A program made the translations under genes and the position numbers. A model generated the notes under the pieces. The model was given only the letters and a program-made list of their open reading frames with translations. It had not been told where the DNA came from and ran no database searches. Below, one piece after another: positions 36,399-46,040 of a stretch of 64,000 nucleotides of DNA; within the stretch, counting starts at the first letter, position 1; each line of letters starts with the position of its first letter. Source of the stretch: an uncultured Pelagibacteraceae bacterium (GTDB lineage: Bacteria > Pseudomonadota > Alphaproteobacteria > Pelagibacterales > Pelagibacteraceae); the NCBI GenBank assembly GCA_902625125.1, contig CACOAB010000001.1:1-64000 (forward strand), written 5' to 3'.

Positions 36399-37252
36399 TG
36401 GTTGAAAAAAAGAAATCAGGATACTGGTTAACTCACCTTGGTTTAATCCTTGGGGTATTATTTATATTCTTTCCAGTTTGGCTAACGTTTGTTGCATCCA
36501 CTGTAACACAAGATGCAATTATTTATCCCCCATTACCAATGTTACCGGGCACAGAATTCTTTGAGAATTATGCTAATGCATTATTTAGAGGTTCACCAGA
36601 AGGATACGGAGCCAAAGTTCCTGTGATAAAAATGATGATGAACTCTGCAATCATGGCTATTGGAATTACTGTTGGAAAAATAATTATCTCATTATTGTCA
36701 GCTTTCGCATTTGTTTATTTTAGATTTCCATTTAGAAACTTATGTTTCTGGTTAATCTTTATTACTCTGATGCTTCCAGTAGAAGTAAGAATAGTTCCAA
36801 CTTACGAAGTTGTTGCAAACTTAAATTTATTAAACTCTTACACAGGTTTAATCTTTCCATTAATTGCATCCGCAACAGCAACTTTTTTATTTAGACAATT
36901 TTTTATGACCATACCTGATGAAATGGTTGAAGCTGCTAGAATGGATGGCTGTAGTCCAATGCGTTTCTTTTTTGATATATTAGTTCCGATTAGTAAAACT
37001 AATATTGCAGCTTTATTTGTTATTTTATTTATTTTTGGTTGGAACCAATATTTATGGCCACTATTAATGACAACCGATCCTGACATGAGAACTATTGTAA
37101 TGGCAATAGACTCAATGATACCTACAGGCGATGATTATGCACACTGGCCAACGGTTATGGCAACAGCAATGTTAGCTATGGTTCCACCAGTCATAGTAGT
37201 AATAAGTATGCAAAAGTTTTTTGTTAAAGGTTTATTAGAAAGCGATAAATAA
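36398..37252 (+). CDS. ugpE: Glycerol-3-phosphate ABC transporter permease
   Basis: EAARMDGCSPMRFFFDILVPISK EAA loop. Confidence 0.9.
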   Translation: MVEKKKSGYWLTHLGLILGVLFIFFPVWLTFVASTVTQDAIIYPPLPMLPGTEFFENYANALFRGSPEGYGAKVPVIKMMMNSAIMAIGITVGKIIISLLSAFAFVYFRFPFRNLCFWLIFITLMLPVEVRIVPTYEVVANLNLLNSYTGLIFPLIASATATFLFRQFFMTIPDEMVEAARMDGCSPMRFFFDILVPISKTNIAALFVILFIFGWNQYLWPLLMTTDPDMRTIVMAIDSMIPTGDDYAHWPTVMATAMLAMVPPVIVVISMQKFFVKGLLESDK

Positions 37253-38307
37253 TGTCTCAAATTAGTTTACAAAATTTAAAAAAATCTTTTGGGAAAACTC
37301 AGGTTATTCATGATCTTAGTATTGATGTTAAAGACGGTGAACTCATTGTTATAGTTGGGCCATCAGGTTGTGGTAAATCAACGTTATTAAGAATGGTTGC
37401 GGGGTTAGAAGATGCAAATGAAGGAAATATTTTAATTGATAATAAAAAAGTAAATGAGCTTGAGCCAATGGAGCGAAATATTGCCATGGTTTTCCAAAAT
37501 TATGCTCTTTATCCTCACATGACTGTTTTTGGCAACATGGCTTATGGTTTAAAAATTGCAAAAGTGCCCAAAGAAGAAATTGAATCGAGAGTTCAAAAAG
37601 CAGCTGAAATTTTAGAATTAGGAGAATTATTAGAGAGAAAACCAAATCAACTGTCTGGGGGACAAAGACAAAGAGTTGCTATGGGAAGAGCTATCGTTAG
37701 AAATCCTGTAGCATTTTTATTTGATGAGCCATTATCAAATCTAGATGCAAAATTAAGAGTTCAAATGAGATTAGAAATTAAAAAACTTCAAACTCAATTA
37801 AAGACAACTTCTTTATATGTAACGCATGATCAAGTCGAAGCGATGACTTTAGCTGATCGTATGATTGTAATGAATGAAGGTAATGTAGAACATATTGGAA
37901 CGCCTTTAGAAGTTTATACCAAGCCCAAAACTTTATTCACAGCTCAATTTATTGGAAGCCCAGCAATGAATATTTTAAAAGGGAACTGCGAAAATAATAA
38001 AGTGAGTTTTGCAAACAAAGCTTTACTTTCAATTAATTCAAAATTTAATGGACCTGTTAATGTGGGTATGCGACCTGAAGATTTTGAATTAGATCCAAAT
38101 GGTCCGATAAAGTTAAAAGTTGAACTTGTAGAGTTGATTGGAGCGAATACACTTATTCATGGTAAACTTGAAAATAGTAATGAAATTTTAGTTGCAAGTA
38201 TTTCAGGTGTTGTTAAAGAAGATACTATTGGAAAAAACATAAATCTTTCCATTCAAAATGACAAACTACACCTGTTTGATACTAATACTGATTTGAGGAT
38301 TAATTGA
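37252..38307 (+). CDS. ugpC: Glycerol-3-phosphate ABC transporter ATP-binding protein
   Basis: GPSGCGKSTLLRMVAGLE, LSGGQRQRVAMGRAIVR, TOBE region. Confidence 0.95.
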   Translation: MSQISLQNLKKSFGKTQVIHDLSIDVKDGELIVIVGPSGCGKSTLLRMVAGLEDANEGNILIDNKKVNELEPMERNIAMVFQNYALYPHMTVFGNMAYGLKIAKVPKEEIESRVQKAAEILELGELLERKPNQLSGGQRQRVAMGRAIVRNPVAFLFDEPLSNLDAKLRVQMRLEIKKLQTQLKTTSLYVTHDQVEAMTLADRMIVMNEGNVEHIGTPLEVYTKPKTLFTAQFIGSPAMNILKGNCENNKVSFANKALLSINSKFNGPVNVGMRPEDFELDPNGPIKLKVELVELIGANTLIHGKLENSNEILVASISGVVKEDTIGKNINLSIQNDKLHLFDTNTDLRIN

Positions 38308-39236
38308 TCAATCCATTTTTAACGAAACCTAATTACATCAGAATTTACGGCCACAGGGGAGCAAGAGGTGATATTGTTGAAAATTCTATATCAGGTTTTA
38401 AATACACATTTGATTTAGGTATCAAAGCAGTTGAATTTGATGTTGTAATTTCAAAAGATAATATTCCAACAATATTTCATGATTACAGATTAAATCCTGA
38501 TTTAGTTAAAGATGCCTCAGGGAACTGGATCACAGACAAAACTATGAAATTAGTAGACTTAACTTATGATGAAATAAGTAAATATAATATTGAAAGTATA
38601 AAGCCTGAAACAAAGTACGCAAAAAGATTTAAAAATCAAAAACCTATTACAGGCGAAAAAATACCAAAATTAACTGATTTCTTTAAATTAGTGACGGAAG
38701 ATAAATATAAAGATGTATTTTTAAATTTAGAAATTAAATCAACTCCTACACAAGAAAATGTAACACCTGATCCAGAGAAAATGGTTTCCTTAATCCTTAA
38801 AGATATAAAAGATTTTAAACTTGAGGATAGAACTTTAATAACATCGTATGATTTTAGAATTCTTTACGCCCTTAAAAAACAAAATCCAAATATTTTAAGA
38901 GGGTTTATTACCCTGCAACAAGGTCTTTCAATCACTAAAAAGAATATTTATGAAAACTCTCCATGGATGGTTAAAAATTATCCAATGGAAGAATTATTTT
39001 TGCTTCCTAATATAATTAAATCATTAGAAGGGCATGTGTGGAGTGCTTTCTACCGAGATGTTACAAAACAAAATGTAGAATTAGCACATAAACATGGTCT
39101 AGCTACGTGTGTTTGGACAGTGAATAGAGAACCGGATATTATTCGAATGATTGAGTACGGTGTAGATGGAATTATAACTGACTATCCAAAAAAAGTTCAA
39201 GAAATTTGTAAAGCAAAAAATATTTCTTGGTTTTAA
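38304..39236 (+). CDS. ugpQ: Glycerophosphodiester phosphodiesterase
   Basis: IYGHRGARGDIVENSISGF, VEFDVVISKDNIPTIFHD; TTG start overlapping ugpC stop. Confidence 0.85.
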   Translation: MINPFLTKPNYIRIYGHRGARGDIVENSISGFKYTFDLGIKAVEFDVVISKDNIPTIFHDYRLNPDLVKDASGNWITDKTMKLVDLTYDEISKYNIESIKPETKYAKRFKNQKPITGEKIPKLTDFFKLVTEDKYKDVFLNLEIKSTPTQENVTPDPEKMVSLILKDIKDFKLEDRTLITSYDFRILYALKKQNPNILRGFITLQQGLSITKKNIYENSPWMVKNYPMEELFLLPNIIKSLEGHVWSAFYRDVTKQNVELAHKHGLATCVWTVNREPDIIRMIEYGVDGIITDYPKKVQEICKAKNISWF

Positions 39237-39279
39237 TTCTAAAACTTGATTTTTTTACTCTCTTGATATAAATACACGC

Positions 39280-39417
39280 ATGGCAAAAAAAAAATATCAA
39301 AGAAATTGGCTAGAAAGAAAATTGGATGAATATAATCACACAATGGAACTTATTAGGACTATTCTACCTTTTTTAATCCTTTTGCTACAAATTTACATAC
39401 TTACTAAACTCATTTAA
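39280..39417 (+). CDS. Unannotated 45-aa single-TM microprotein
   Basis: MAKKKYQRNWLERKLDEYNHTMELIRTILPFLILLLQIYILTKLI*; not in ORF track. Confidence 0.5.
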   Translation: MAKKKYQRNWLERKLDEYNHTMELIRTILPFLILLLQIYILTKLI

Positions 39418-39448
39418 CACTTAGCCAAATATCAGCTATAATCTAAGG

Positions 39449-39676
39449 ATGACTTTGTTGTTTTTATCACTAGCAGCTATTATCGCTATTGTTGTAATTT
39501 TAGTATCTGCAAAATTTATTAAAGCTGGATTTGAAGCAAGAAGTGAAGTTAAAGACCAAAAGACAAGTGAAAATGTTAGCCAAGAAGACGAAGAAATTTT
39601 AGATAAATTAAAAGAAAAAAACCTATCTCCTGAAGACCTTAAAAAAATTTATGAAGATCTTCAGAAGAAAAAATAG
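39449..39676 (+). CDS. Small membrane-anchored acidic protein
   Basis: N-terminal TM then charged LKEKNLSPEDLKKIYEDLQKKK. Confidence 0.65.
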   Translation: MTLLFLSLAAIIAIVVILVSAKFIKAGFEARSEVKDQKTSENVSQEDEEILDKLKEKNLSPEDLKKIYEDLQKKK

Positions 39677-39685
39677 TCTTGATTA

Positions 39686-40654
39686 TTAAAATAATCCTTT
39701 AGGAATTATAAAGTAATGTATCGCAAGCACGATTGCTACCGAGACACTTAATCCAAATATCATTTTAACAAAGTCTTTTCCAATCAATGGAAACACATAT
39801 TTGAATTTATAATCCTTGTTCATAGTTGAAATTGCCAATTCTCTTCCACACAATAAGCCTACGAATACCCATGTCGTTGACATTGGTAAATCATTCAACT
39901 CTTTGAAGTAGAAAAGAACTGCAGCATAAATCACGTTGATGATTGTTGCTGATCGAGCATATCTCGTTCCAGTTTTTTCTAATACAACCTGTTGTATCGA
40001 GCCACCTCTAATATAGAAGATATAAAAAAGTAGAGCGGTAAAGTATGTTATTACAATTAAAAGTAATGAAAAATCTAATTGTCTAGGTAAGTACACAGCA
40101 ATGTTTGCAACATCATGTGATAACCAAACCCACCATAACCAGCCTGAAGATACCCAAACTGAATTTCGCCAAAAAGCAATCCATTTATCTCCTTTAACTT
40201 CATCAAGTTTCTCATTAATAAATTTAGAAACTGCAATCCAACAGAAGTAAGCAACTGTTGCCGCTATACCATATCCTACAATACTTTTTACGAGCATTTT
40301 TTCTAAAACAACTGTTGAGGCAAAGGCAGATAAAACTAAAAAAGTTGTAGATACTGGAATACCTATTCTTGTTAGTAGCAATAGAATTCCAGGCGCAACT
40401 GCATGGTACCACTGAATTTCTTGGAAAGGTATTCTTGTTAATCTTCCATAAGAAATGTCTCCATCATTACTGTACCAACCCCATGTTATTGCAAAAATCA
40501 TTACTAGTGATGCAGCACTTGCGAGCGTGTACCATTTAAACCATTTTTGCTTTGAGGCAATAAAAGTTCCGAGTGTTTGTATAGAGTCGTTAGCGATTAC
40601 ACTATAACCTGCTAATCCGAACCCTATAATCGTGTATATTAACGTAAGTTCCAT
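39686..40654 (-). CDS. PiT-like inorganic phosphate transporter superfamily membrane protein (divergent)
   Basis: Two-repeat signature-like VIANDSIQTLGTFIAS and LSHDVANIAVYLPRQ; IPVSTTFLVL and LPMSTTWVFVGLLCGRE. Confidence 0.6.
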   Translation of the reverse strand: MELTLIYTIIGFGLAGYSVIANDSIQTLGTFIASKQKWFKWYTLASAASLVMIFAITWGWYSNDGDISYGRLTRIPFQEIQWYHAVAPGILLLLTRIGIPVSTTFLVLSAFASTVVLEKMLVKSIVGYGIAATVAYFCWIAVSKFINEKLDEVKGDKWIAFWRNSVWVSSGWLWWVWLSHDVANIAVYLPRQLDFSLLLIVITYFTALLFYIFYIRGGSIQQVVLEKTGTRYARSATIINVIYAAVLFYFKELNDLPMSTTWVFVGLLCGRELAISTMNKDYKFKYVFPLIGKDFVKMIFGLSVSVAIVLAIHYFIIPKGLF

Positions 40655-40887
40655 ATTATTTCCTTTTTGTCATTTTTTTATTGTTATTCTTGACATCCGA
40701 ATCGTCATACTTAATAGAACTTTTAAAGGATGTTTAAAGTAAATCTAGTAAAGAATTTATTAATTTTTTTTTTTTGAAAGGGTCTTGGATCGCTTATAAA
40801 AATTTTTAGATAAAATTCAAACTTTAATTTTTTTTTAAACAAATAAATTATATTTTAATATTTCACGCAATCATTTCACGGGGTTTT

Positions 40888-41115
40888 TTAGTTAAAAATA
40901 ATTTGGTAAAAACCTATTAAAAATAAAGGAATTTGTAATCCGAAGTTTGTGAGAATAGCTTTATCTTTTGAGAGAAAACCAGCAATTGTCCAGCCTACAA
41001 CTCCGGCACCATGAAACATAATATTAATAGGGTACATATTAAGATTGGTAAGCAGTATTCCTGTTAGTACTAAAAAAGTACTTAACCACTTAAGGTATTT
41101 TTTAATAAATTCCAT
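40888..41115 (-). CDS. Small membrane protein (75 aa)
   Basis: Two or three TM stretches, MEFIKKYLKWLSTFLVLTGILLTNLNMYPINIMFHGAGVVGWTIAGFLS. Confidence 0.6.
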   Translation of the reverse strand: MEFIKKYLKWLSTFLVLTGILLTNLNMYPINIMFHGAGVVGWTIAGFLSKDKAILTNFGLQIPLFLIGFYQIIFN

Positions 41116-41126
41116 TTAAGTTTGAG

Positions 41127-41624
41127 TTACCCTGAGGCTTTAACTTTTTTCTCAATAAATTCTGGAATGTCATCCTCTTTATCAAGAACCTCTTCTTTTG
41201 TACCTTTAGGTTGAAATGCATATAATACGTGTAATTTACAATACGGGAATTCCCCTTCAGGTTTTCTTCCACAGAAATAAAACTTTTCTTCATTCGGGTG
41301 CCCTATAGGCCATTTACAGGTTTGATCAGTTAACTCCTCTAAAGACTTAGGGTTTTCTGGCTCAAAATTTTTATCAAGTAAAATTGATTGAAATTTAGCT
41401 TTCCTTGAAATGGGGGCCGACCCTCTTCTTACAGGTCTATTAACAGATGTTGATGTTTGACTAGACTGTTTAGACGGAGCTCTTGCTTCTAAGTTTAATC
41501 TATGAGCTTTACCAATGACTGCGTTTCGCGTTGTGTCTCCAAGAGCCTCAGCAATTTGGCTCGCAGTATGACCTTTCGACCAGAGTTCTTTTAATTTAGC
41601 GACTTTTTCTTCTGTCCAACTCAT
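41127..41624 (-). CDS. gcrA: GcrA cell cycle regulator
   Basis: MSWTEEKVAKLKELWSKGHTASQIAEALGDTTRNAVIGKAHRLNL. Confidence 0.95.
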   Translation of the reverse strand: MSWTEEKVAKLKELWSKGHTASQIAEALGDTTRNAVIGKAHRLNLEARAPSKQSSQTSTSVNRPVRRGSAPISRKAKFQSILLDKNFEPENPKSLEELTDQTCKWPIGHPNEEKFYFCGRKPEGEFPYCKLHVLYAFQPKGTKEEVLDKEDDIPEFIEKKVKASG

Positions 41625-41760
41625 AGTATATAATTACAATATTTAGTAATTATGAAAAACTTAGGACATAATATTGGGGTTTAAAACATTAAAAGACCTT
41701 AAAGCTGTGAGTAGTTTTAGTTGTGCACAGTTTTTTTAATATGAGGTTATAAGACTATCA

Positions 41761-42573
41761 ATGGTTGAAATTACAAAAAAATATAAAATTGGATCGAGAA
41801 GATTTGGATTAATTAATTGGGTTGGAGCTTGGACTTTATACAAAAAAGAAGTCCTAAGATTTTTAATAGTTTGGATACAAACAATTTTTTCTCCGCTTAT
41901 TTCATCTTTGCTTTTTTTACTTGTTTTATCTTTAGCAATAGGTGCAGACAGGGGAGAGGTTCTTGGAGTACCTTTTATAACTTTTTTAGCGCCAGGGTTG
42001 ATTTCAATGCAAGTCATTCAGCAGTCGTTTTCTCATTCATCTTCATCTTTCATGATTGGGAAAATACAAGGTAATATAGTTGATTTACTTTATGCACCAT
42101 TATCAGCAACTGAAGTTACCATTTCAGTTGCACTAGCAGCAGTAACAAGAAGTGTGATGATAGCAATAGTTTCCATTATTGTATTTAAACTCATTATTGA
42201 TATTGAGATCACAAATTACTTCTTACTTATAGTATTCACTCTGCTCTCTTCTTTCATACTTGGAAACATAGGAATTATAGCAGGTTTATGGGCAGAAAAA
42301 TTTGATCATATGGCAACAGTAACAAATTTTGTAATTGTACCTTTATCTTTCTTGTCTGGTACGTTTTATTCAATAAATAAATTACCAGAAATTTTACAAA
42401 TTATAAGTAAAGTTAATCCATTTTTTTATATGATTGATGGATTTAGATACAGTTTTATAGGTAAAGCTGATGGATCAATTTTTATTGGATTAGCATATTT
42501 ATCAGTATTAAGTTTTGTTAGCTGGTTTGTTACATATTTATTGTATAAAAAAGGATATAAAATTAAATCTTAA
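41761..42573 (+). CDS. ABC-2 type transporter permease
   Basis: FLAPGLISMQVIQQSFSHSSSS, PLSFLSGTFYSINKLP. Confidence 0.85.
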   Translation: MVEITKKYKIGSRRFGLINWVGAWTLYKKEVLRFLIVWIQTIFSPLISSLLFLLVLSLAIGADRGEVLGVPFITFLAPGLISMQVIQQSFSHSSSSFMIGKIQGNIVDLLYAPLSATEVTISVALAAVTRSVMIAIVSIIVFKLIIDIEITNYFLLIVFTLLSSFILGNIGIIAGLWAEKFDHMATVTNFVIVPLSFLSGTFYSINKLPEILQIISKVNPFFYMIDGFRYSFIGKADGSIFIGLAYLSVLSFVSWFVTYLLYKKGYKIKS

Positions 42574-42575
42574 AA

Positions 42576-43742
42576 ATGAGCGCAATATTAAATACATACA
42601 ATAGAAAAAAAGTTGCTTTTACTAAAGGTAAAGGTGCCTTTCTTTATGGGACAAATGGAAAAAAATATTTAGATTTTGTTCAAGGAATAGCTGTCAATTG
42701 CTTAGGTCATGCTAATAATTATTTAATTAATTCAATTTCAAAACAAGCTAAAAAATTGTGGCATGTATCCAATGCATTTCAAATTCCTGAACAAGAGAAA
42801 TTAGCTAAAAGGCTAAAGCAAAAAACATTTGCTGATTATGTTTTCTTTCAAAATTCTGGTGCTGAGGCTACAGAAGCTGCTATTAAATTTGCAAGAAGAT
42901 ATTTTTATTCAAAAGGCCAACCAAAAAAAAATAGAGTTTTATGTATTAATAATAGTTTTCATGGAAGAACTCTTGCTACTATTTTTGCAAGTAATAGCAA
43001 AAAAGCAATAGAAGGTTTTGGCCCAAAAGTGGACGGTTTCGATCATTTTAATTTTGGAGATCATAAAAGTTTAGAAAAATCTATTACCAGCAGGACTGCT
43101 GCAATTATGGTCGAAACGATTATGGGAGAAGGCGGAATTAAAGTAATACCAGACTACTGTTTGGTTGGTTTAAGAAAGCTATGCAACAAAAAAAAAATTT
43201 TGTTAATTCTAGATGAAGTTCAGTGCGGTATAGGAAGAAGTGGAAAATTCTTTGCGTTTGAACATGCGAAAATAAAACCTGATATCGTTCCGATTGCAAA
43301 AGGGATTGGCGGCGGTTTCCCAATAGGAGCCGTGCTAGTAAATAAAAAAGTGGCATCGGGAATGAAGCCAGGTTCGCATGGATCCACTTTTGGAGGAAAT
43401 CCATTAGCAATGAGCGCTGGTAATGCTGTAATGGATGTGATGTTTAAAAAAGGTTTTCTAAGTAGCGTGACTAAAAATGGAAATCATTTTTTAAAAGGTC
43501 TTCATGAGTTAAAAGCAAAATATCCTAAAATTATTAAAGAAGTTAGAGGAAAAGGATTGTTAATTGGACTTTGTTTACACAAAGATCAAACTAAATTTAT
43601 TCAAGAGTTAATGGATAATAAGCTTTTAACAGTAAGAGCATCTGAAAATGTAGTCAGACTTTTGCCTCCTTTAAATGTCACAAAGCAAGAAATAAATTTA
43701 GGTTTAAAAATATTAGATAAGGTTTGCAAAAACTATAGATGA
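42576..43742 (+). CDS. argD: Acetylornithine aminotransferase
   Basis: GIAVNCLGHAN, FFQNSGAEATEAAIK, LILDEVQCGIGRSGK, HGSTFGGNPLA. Confidence 0.95.
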   Translation: MSAILNTYNRKKVAFTKGKGAFLYGTNGKKYLDFVQGIAVNCLGHANNYLINSISKQAKKLWHVSNAFQIPEQEKLAKRLKQKTFADYVFFQNSGAEATEAAIKFARRYFYSKGQPKKNRVLCINNSFHGRTLATIFASNSKKAIEGFGPKVDGFDHFNFGDHKSLEKSITSRTAAIMVETIMGEGGIKVIPDYCLVGLRKLCNKKKILLILDEVQCGIGRSGKFFAFEHAKIKPDIVPIAKGIGGGFPIGAVLVNKKVASGMKPGSHGSTFGGNPLAMSAGNAVMDVMFKKGFLSSVTKNGNHFLKGLHELKAKYPKIIKEVRGKGLLIGLCLHKDQTKFIQELMDNKLLTVRASENVVRLLPPLNVTKQEINLGLKILDKVCKNYR

Positions 43743-44665
43743 AAAATTTTATAAATATATCTGATCATTCATCCAATGATTTAAGAGCCATTATTGATGA
43801 GGCAAAAGTCAGAAAGCTTAAAAGAAAAAATTTAAATAAATCTTCGCCAGATGAAGATAAACCCTTCGAAGGAAAATCAATGGCTATGATTTTTGAAAAA
43901 CCATCTACAAGAACTAGAATGTCTTTTGATATAGCTGTTAAACAATTAGGAGGCTCGTCAATTATTTTAAATCCAGATGGAATTCATTATGGTAAAGGTG
44001 ATGAAACATTAAAAGATACTGCAAAAGTTTTAACTGAGTATGTTGATATAGTAATGCTAAGAACATCTTCCCATAAAAATCTTGAAGAGTTTGGAAAACA
44101 TTTAAATATTCCAATAATTAATGGTTTGTCTGATCTAGGACATCCTTGTCAGATCATGTCAGACATTCTTACTTACGAAGAGAGTAATGGGACTATTGAA
44201 GGTAAAACAGTAGCCTGGTTAGGAGATGGGAATAATAATATGTCTAATTCTTTAATTGAAGCTGCAGGAAAATTTAATTTTAATTTAAGAATTGCCTGCC
44301 CTAAAAAATACTCACCAAATAAAAAAATTTTAGGCTGGGCTAAGAAAAATAAGGCAAGTCTTATGGTAACAACGAAACCAGATGAGGCTGTTAAAAATTC
44401 TGATTGTGTGATGACTGATAAATGGGTTTCAATGAATGATAAAGTTAATAAAAAATCTAAGAAAAAAATTTTAAAGCCATTTCAAGTAAATAAAAAGTTA
44501 ATGAGTAAAGCAAATTCAGATGCAATTTTTATGCATTGCCTTCCTGTCGGAAGAGGAGAAGAGGTAACAGGCGAAATTATTGATGGAAAACAATCTGTTG
44601 TATGGAGACAGGCGCTTAACAGAGTTCATGCGCAAAAAAGTATTATAAAGTGGTGTTTAGACTAG
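43739..44665 (+). CDS. argF: Ornithine carbamoyltransferase
   Basis: FEKPSTRTRMSFD, DLGHPCQ, HCLPVGRGEEV. Confidence 0.95.
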   Translation: MKNFINISDHSSNDLRAIIDEAKVRKLKRKNLNKSSPDEDKPFEGKSMAMIFEKPSTRTRMSFDIAVKQLGGSSIILNPDGIHYGKGDETLKDTAKVLTEYVDIVMLRTSSHKNLEEFGKHLNIPIINGLSDLGHPCQIMSDILTYEESNGTIEGKTVAWLGDGNNNMSNSLIEAAGKFNFNLRIACPKKYSPNKKILGWAKKNKASLMVTTKPDEAVKNSDCVMTDKWVSMNDKVNKKSKKKILKPFQVNKKLMSKANSDAIFMHCLPVGRGEEVTGEIIDGKQSVVWRQALNRVHAQKSIIKWCLD

Positions 44666-45210
44666 GGTAATGGTTTTGGATTACTGCTTTTAGAGTTCAT
44701 ATATAAAATTACAGATGCTCTGTCTTTTTCTTTTCTCAGACCAGCAAAAGCCATTTTTGTTCCTTTGATGTGAGCTTGAGGTTTAATTAAGTAGCTGTTC
44801 ATTTCTTCAAAAGACCACTCTTTTCCGTGAGCGATCATCGCTTTAGAATATTTGTAATCACTAATTGATCCAGAAGTTCTACCGATAACTCCCCATAAGT
44901 TAGGCCCAATCATATTTTTCCCCCCATCAGCAATTTGGTGACAAGCAGTGCACTTTTTAAAAACTTTTTCTCCATGCGCGAGATCTCCCATGGCTAGAAG
45001 AACCTTAACATCTACAGCTTCTACTACTTTAACTTCTGCTTTTTTTGCGGATGCGTCAGTGGCAGCTGTTTCTAAACCTTCAATTTTATATGCAGACTCT
45101 TTAGGTTTCTCAACATAGAATAAAATATCAGTGAATTTTCCAATACCAATGATGATCAACGCAGTAAGAAGAACTGCTGCTATAATTTTATTTATTTCAA
45201 AACTGTCCAT
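44662..45210 (-). CDS. Membrane-anchored cytochrome c (class I)
   Basis: N-terminal TM, FKKCTACHQI heme site, IGPNLWGVIGR. Confidence 0.9.
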   Translation of the reverse strand: MDSFEINKIIAAVLLTALIIIGIGKFTDILFYVEKPKESAYKIEGLETAATDASAKKAEVKVVEAVDVKVLLAMGDLAHGEKVFKKCTACHQIADGGKNMIGPNLWGVIGRTSGSISDYKYSKAMIAHGKEWSFEEMNSYLIKPQAHIKGTKMAFAGLRKEKDRASVILYMNSKSSNPKPLP

Positions 45211-45302
45211 AATTTTGATAAAACTAATTTGACGTATAGCACGACTTTTATAAAAAAACTTAAATTACTTAATTTTTTTTTGCGTCTTTGGGACGCATAA
45301 TT

Positions 45303-46040
45303 ATGAACAAAACTGCAATAATAATACCCTCACGATTGGAAGCTGTAAGACTTCCTAATAAGCCATTAGAACTTATAAACAATAAAGAGATGATATTGCA
45401 CGTCTATGAGGCAGCCAAAAAAACTAATACTGGAGAAGTTTACGTAGCTACACCAGACCAAAAGATTATTGACCTTGTAAAAGAGAACGGAGGAAAAGCA
45501 TTTCGAACATCATTGGATCACCAAACAGGCACAGATCGAGTTTATGAAGTATTTCAAAACCAGCTTAAAAGAGAACCAAATATTGTTGTAAATTTACAAG
45601 GCGACATGCCTAATATAGACCCTAATGCAATATCTAATTTAGTTGATTATATGAATAAAGGTAATTGTGATATCGGTACGCTAGCGAGTTCTTTTAACTC
45701 AAAAGAAGAAATAGCAGATGTAAACAACGTTAAAGTTACAGTAAAAAAGAAGCTAGAAAATCATCAATTTGGCATTGCTACTGACTTTTTTAGAATAGGT
45801 GAAAAAAACCATAAAAATTTTTATCATCATGTCGGTATTTATGCCTTTACTAATAAAGCTTTAGTAAGGTATGTAACTTTAAAAAGATCAAAGCTTGAAT
45901 TAGAGAGAAAATTGGAGCAAATGAGAGCATTAGAAAATTCAATGACAATTCACGTGGGATATATAAATTCATCACCTTTAAGTGTAGATACAAAAAATGA
46001 TTTAATGGAAGTAAGAAAGATTATGAAAACTAATGAGTAG
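45303..46040 (+). CDS. kdsB: 3-deoxy-manno-octulosonate cytidylyltransferase
   Basis: IIIPSRLEAVRLPNKPLE, TGTDRVYEV, VNLQGDMPNI. Confidence 0.95.
   Translation: MNKTAIIIPSRLEAVRLPNKPLELINNKEMILHVYEAAKKTNTGEVYVATPDQKIIDLVKENGGKAFRTSLDHQTGTDRVYEVFQNQLKREPNIVVNLQGDMPNIDPNAISNLVDYMNKGNCDIGTLASSFNSKEEIADVNNVKVTVKKKLENHQFGIATDFFRIGEKNHKNFYHHVGIYAFTNKALVRYVTLKRSKLELERKLEQMRALENSMTIHVGYINSSPLSVDTKNDLMEVRKIMKTNE

Noticed and set aside
40691-40712. Pho-box-like GACAT/GTCAT repeat upstream of the PiT-like gene
   Set aside because: Repeat spacing is 12 rather than 11 and the sequence also fits a chance promoter-like TTGACA; not strong enough to claim.
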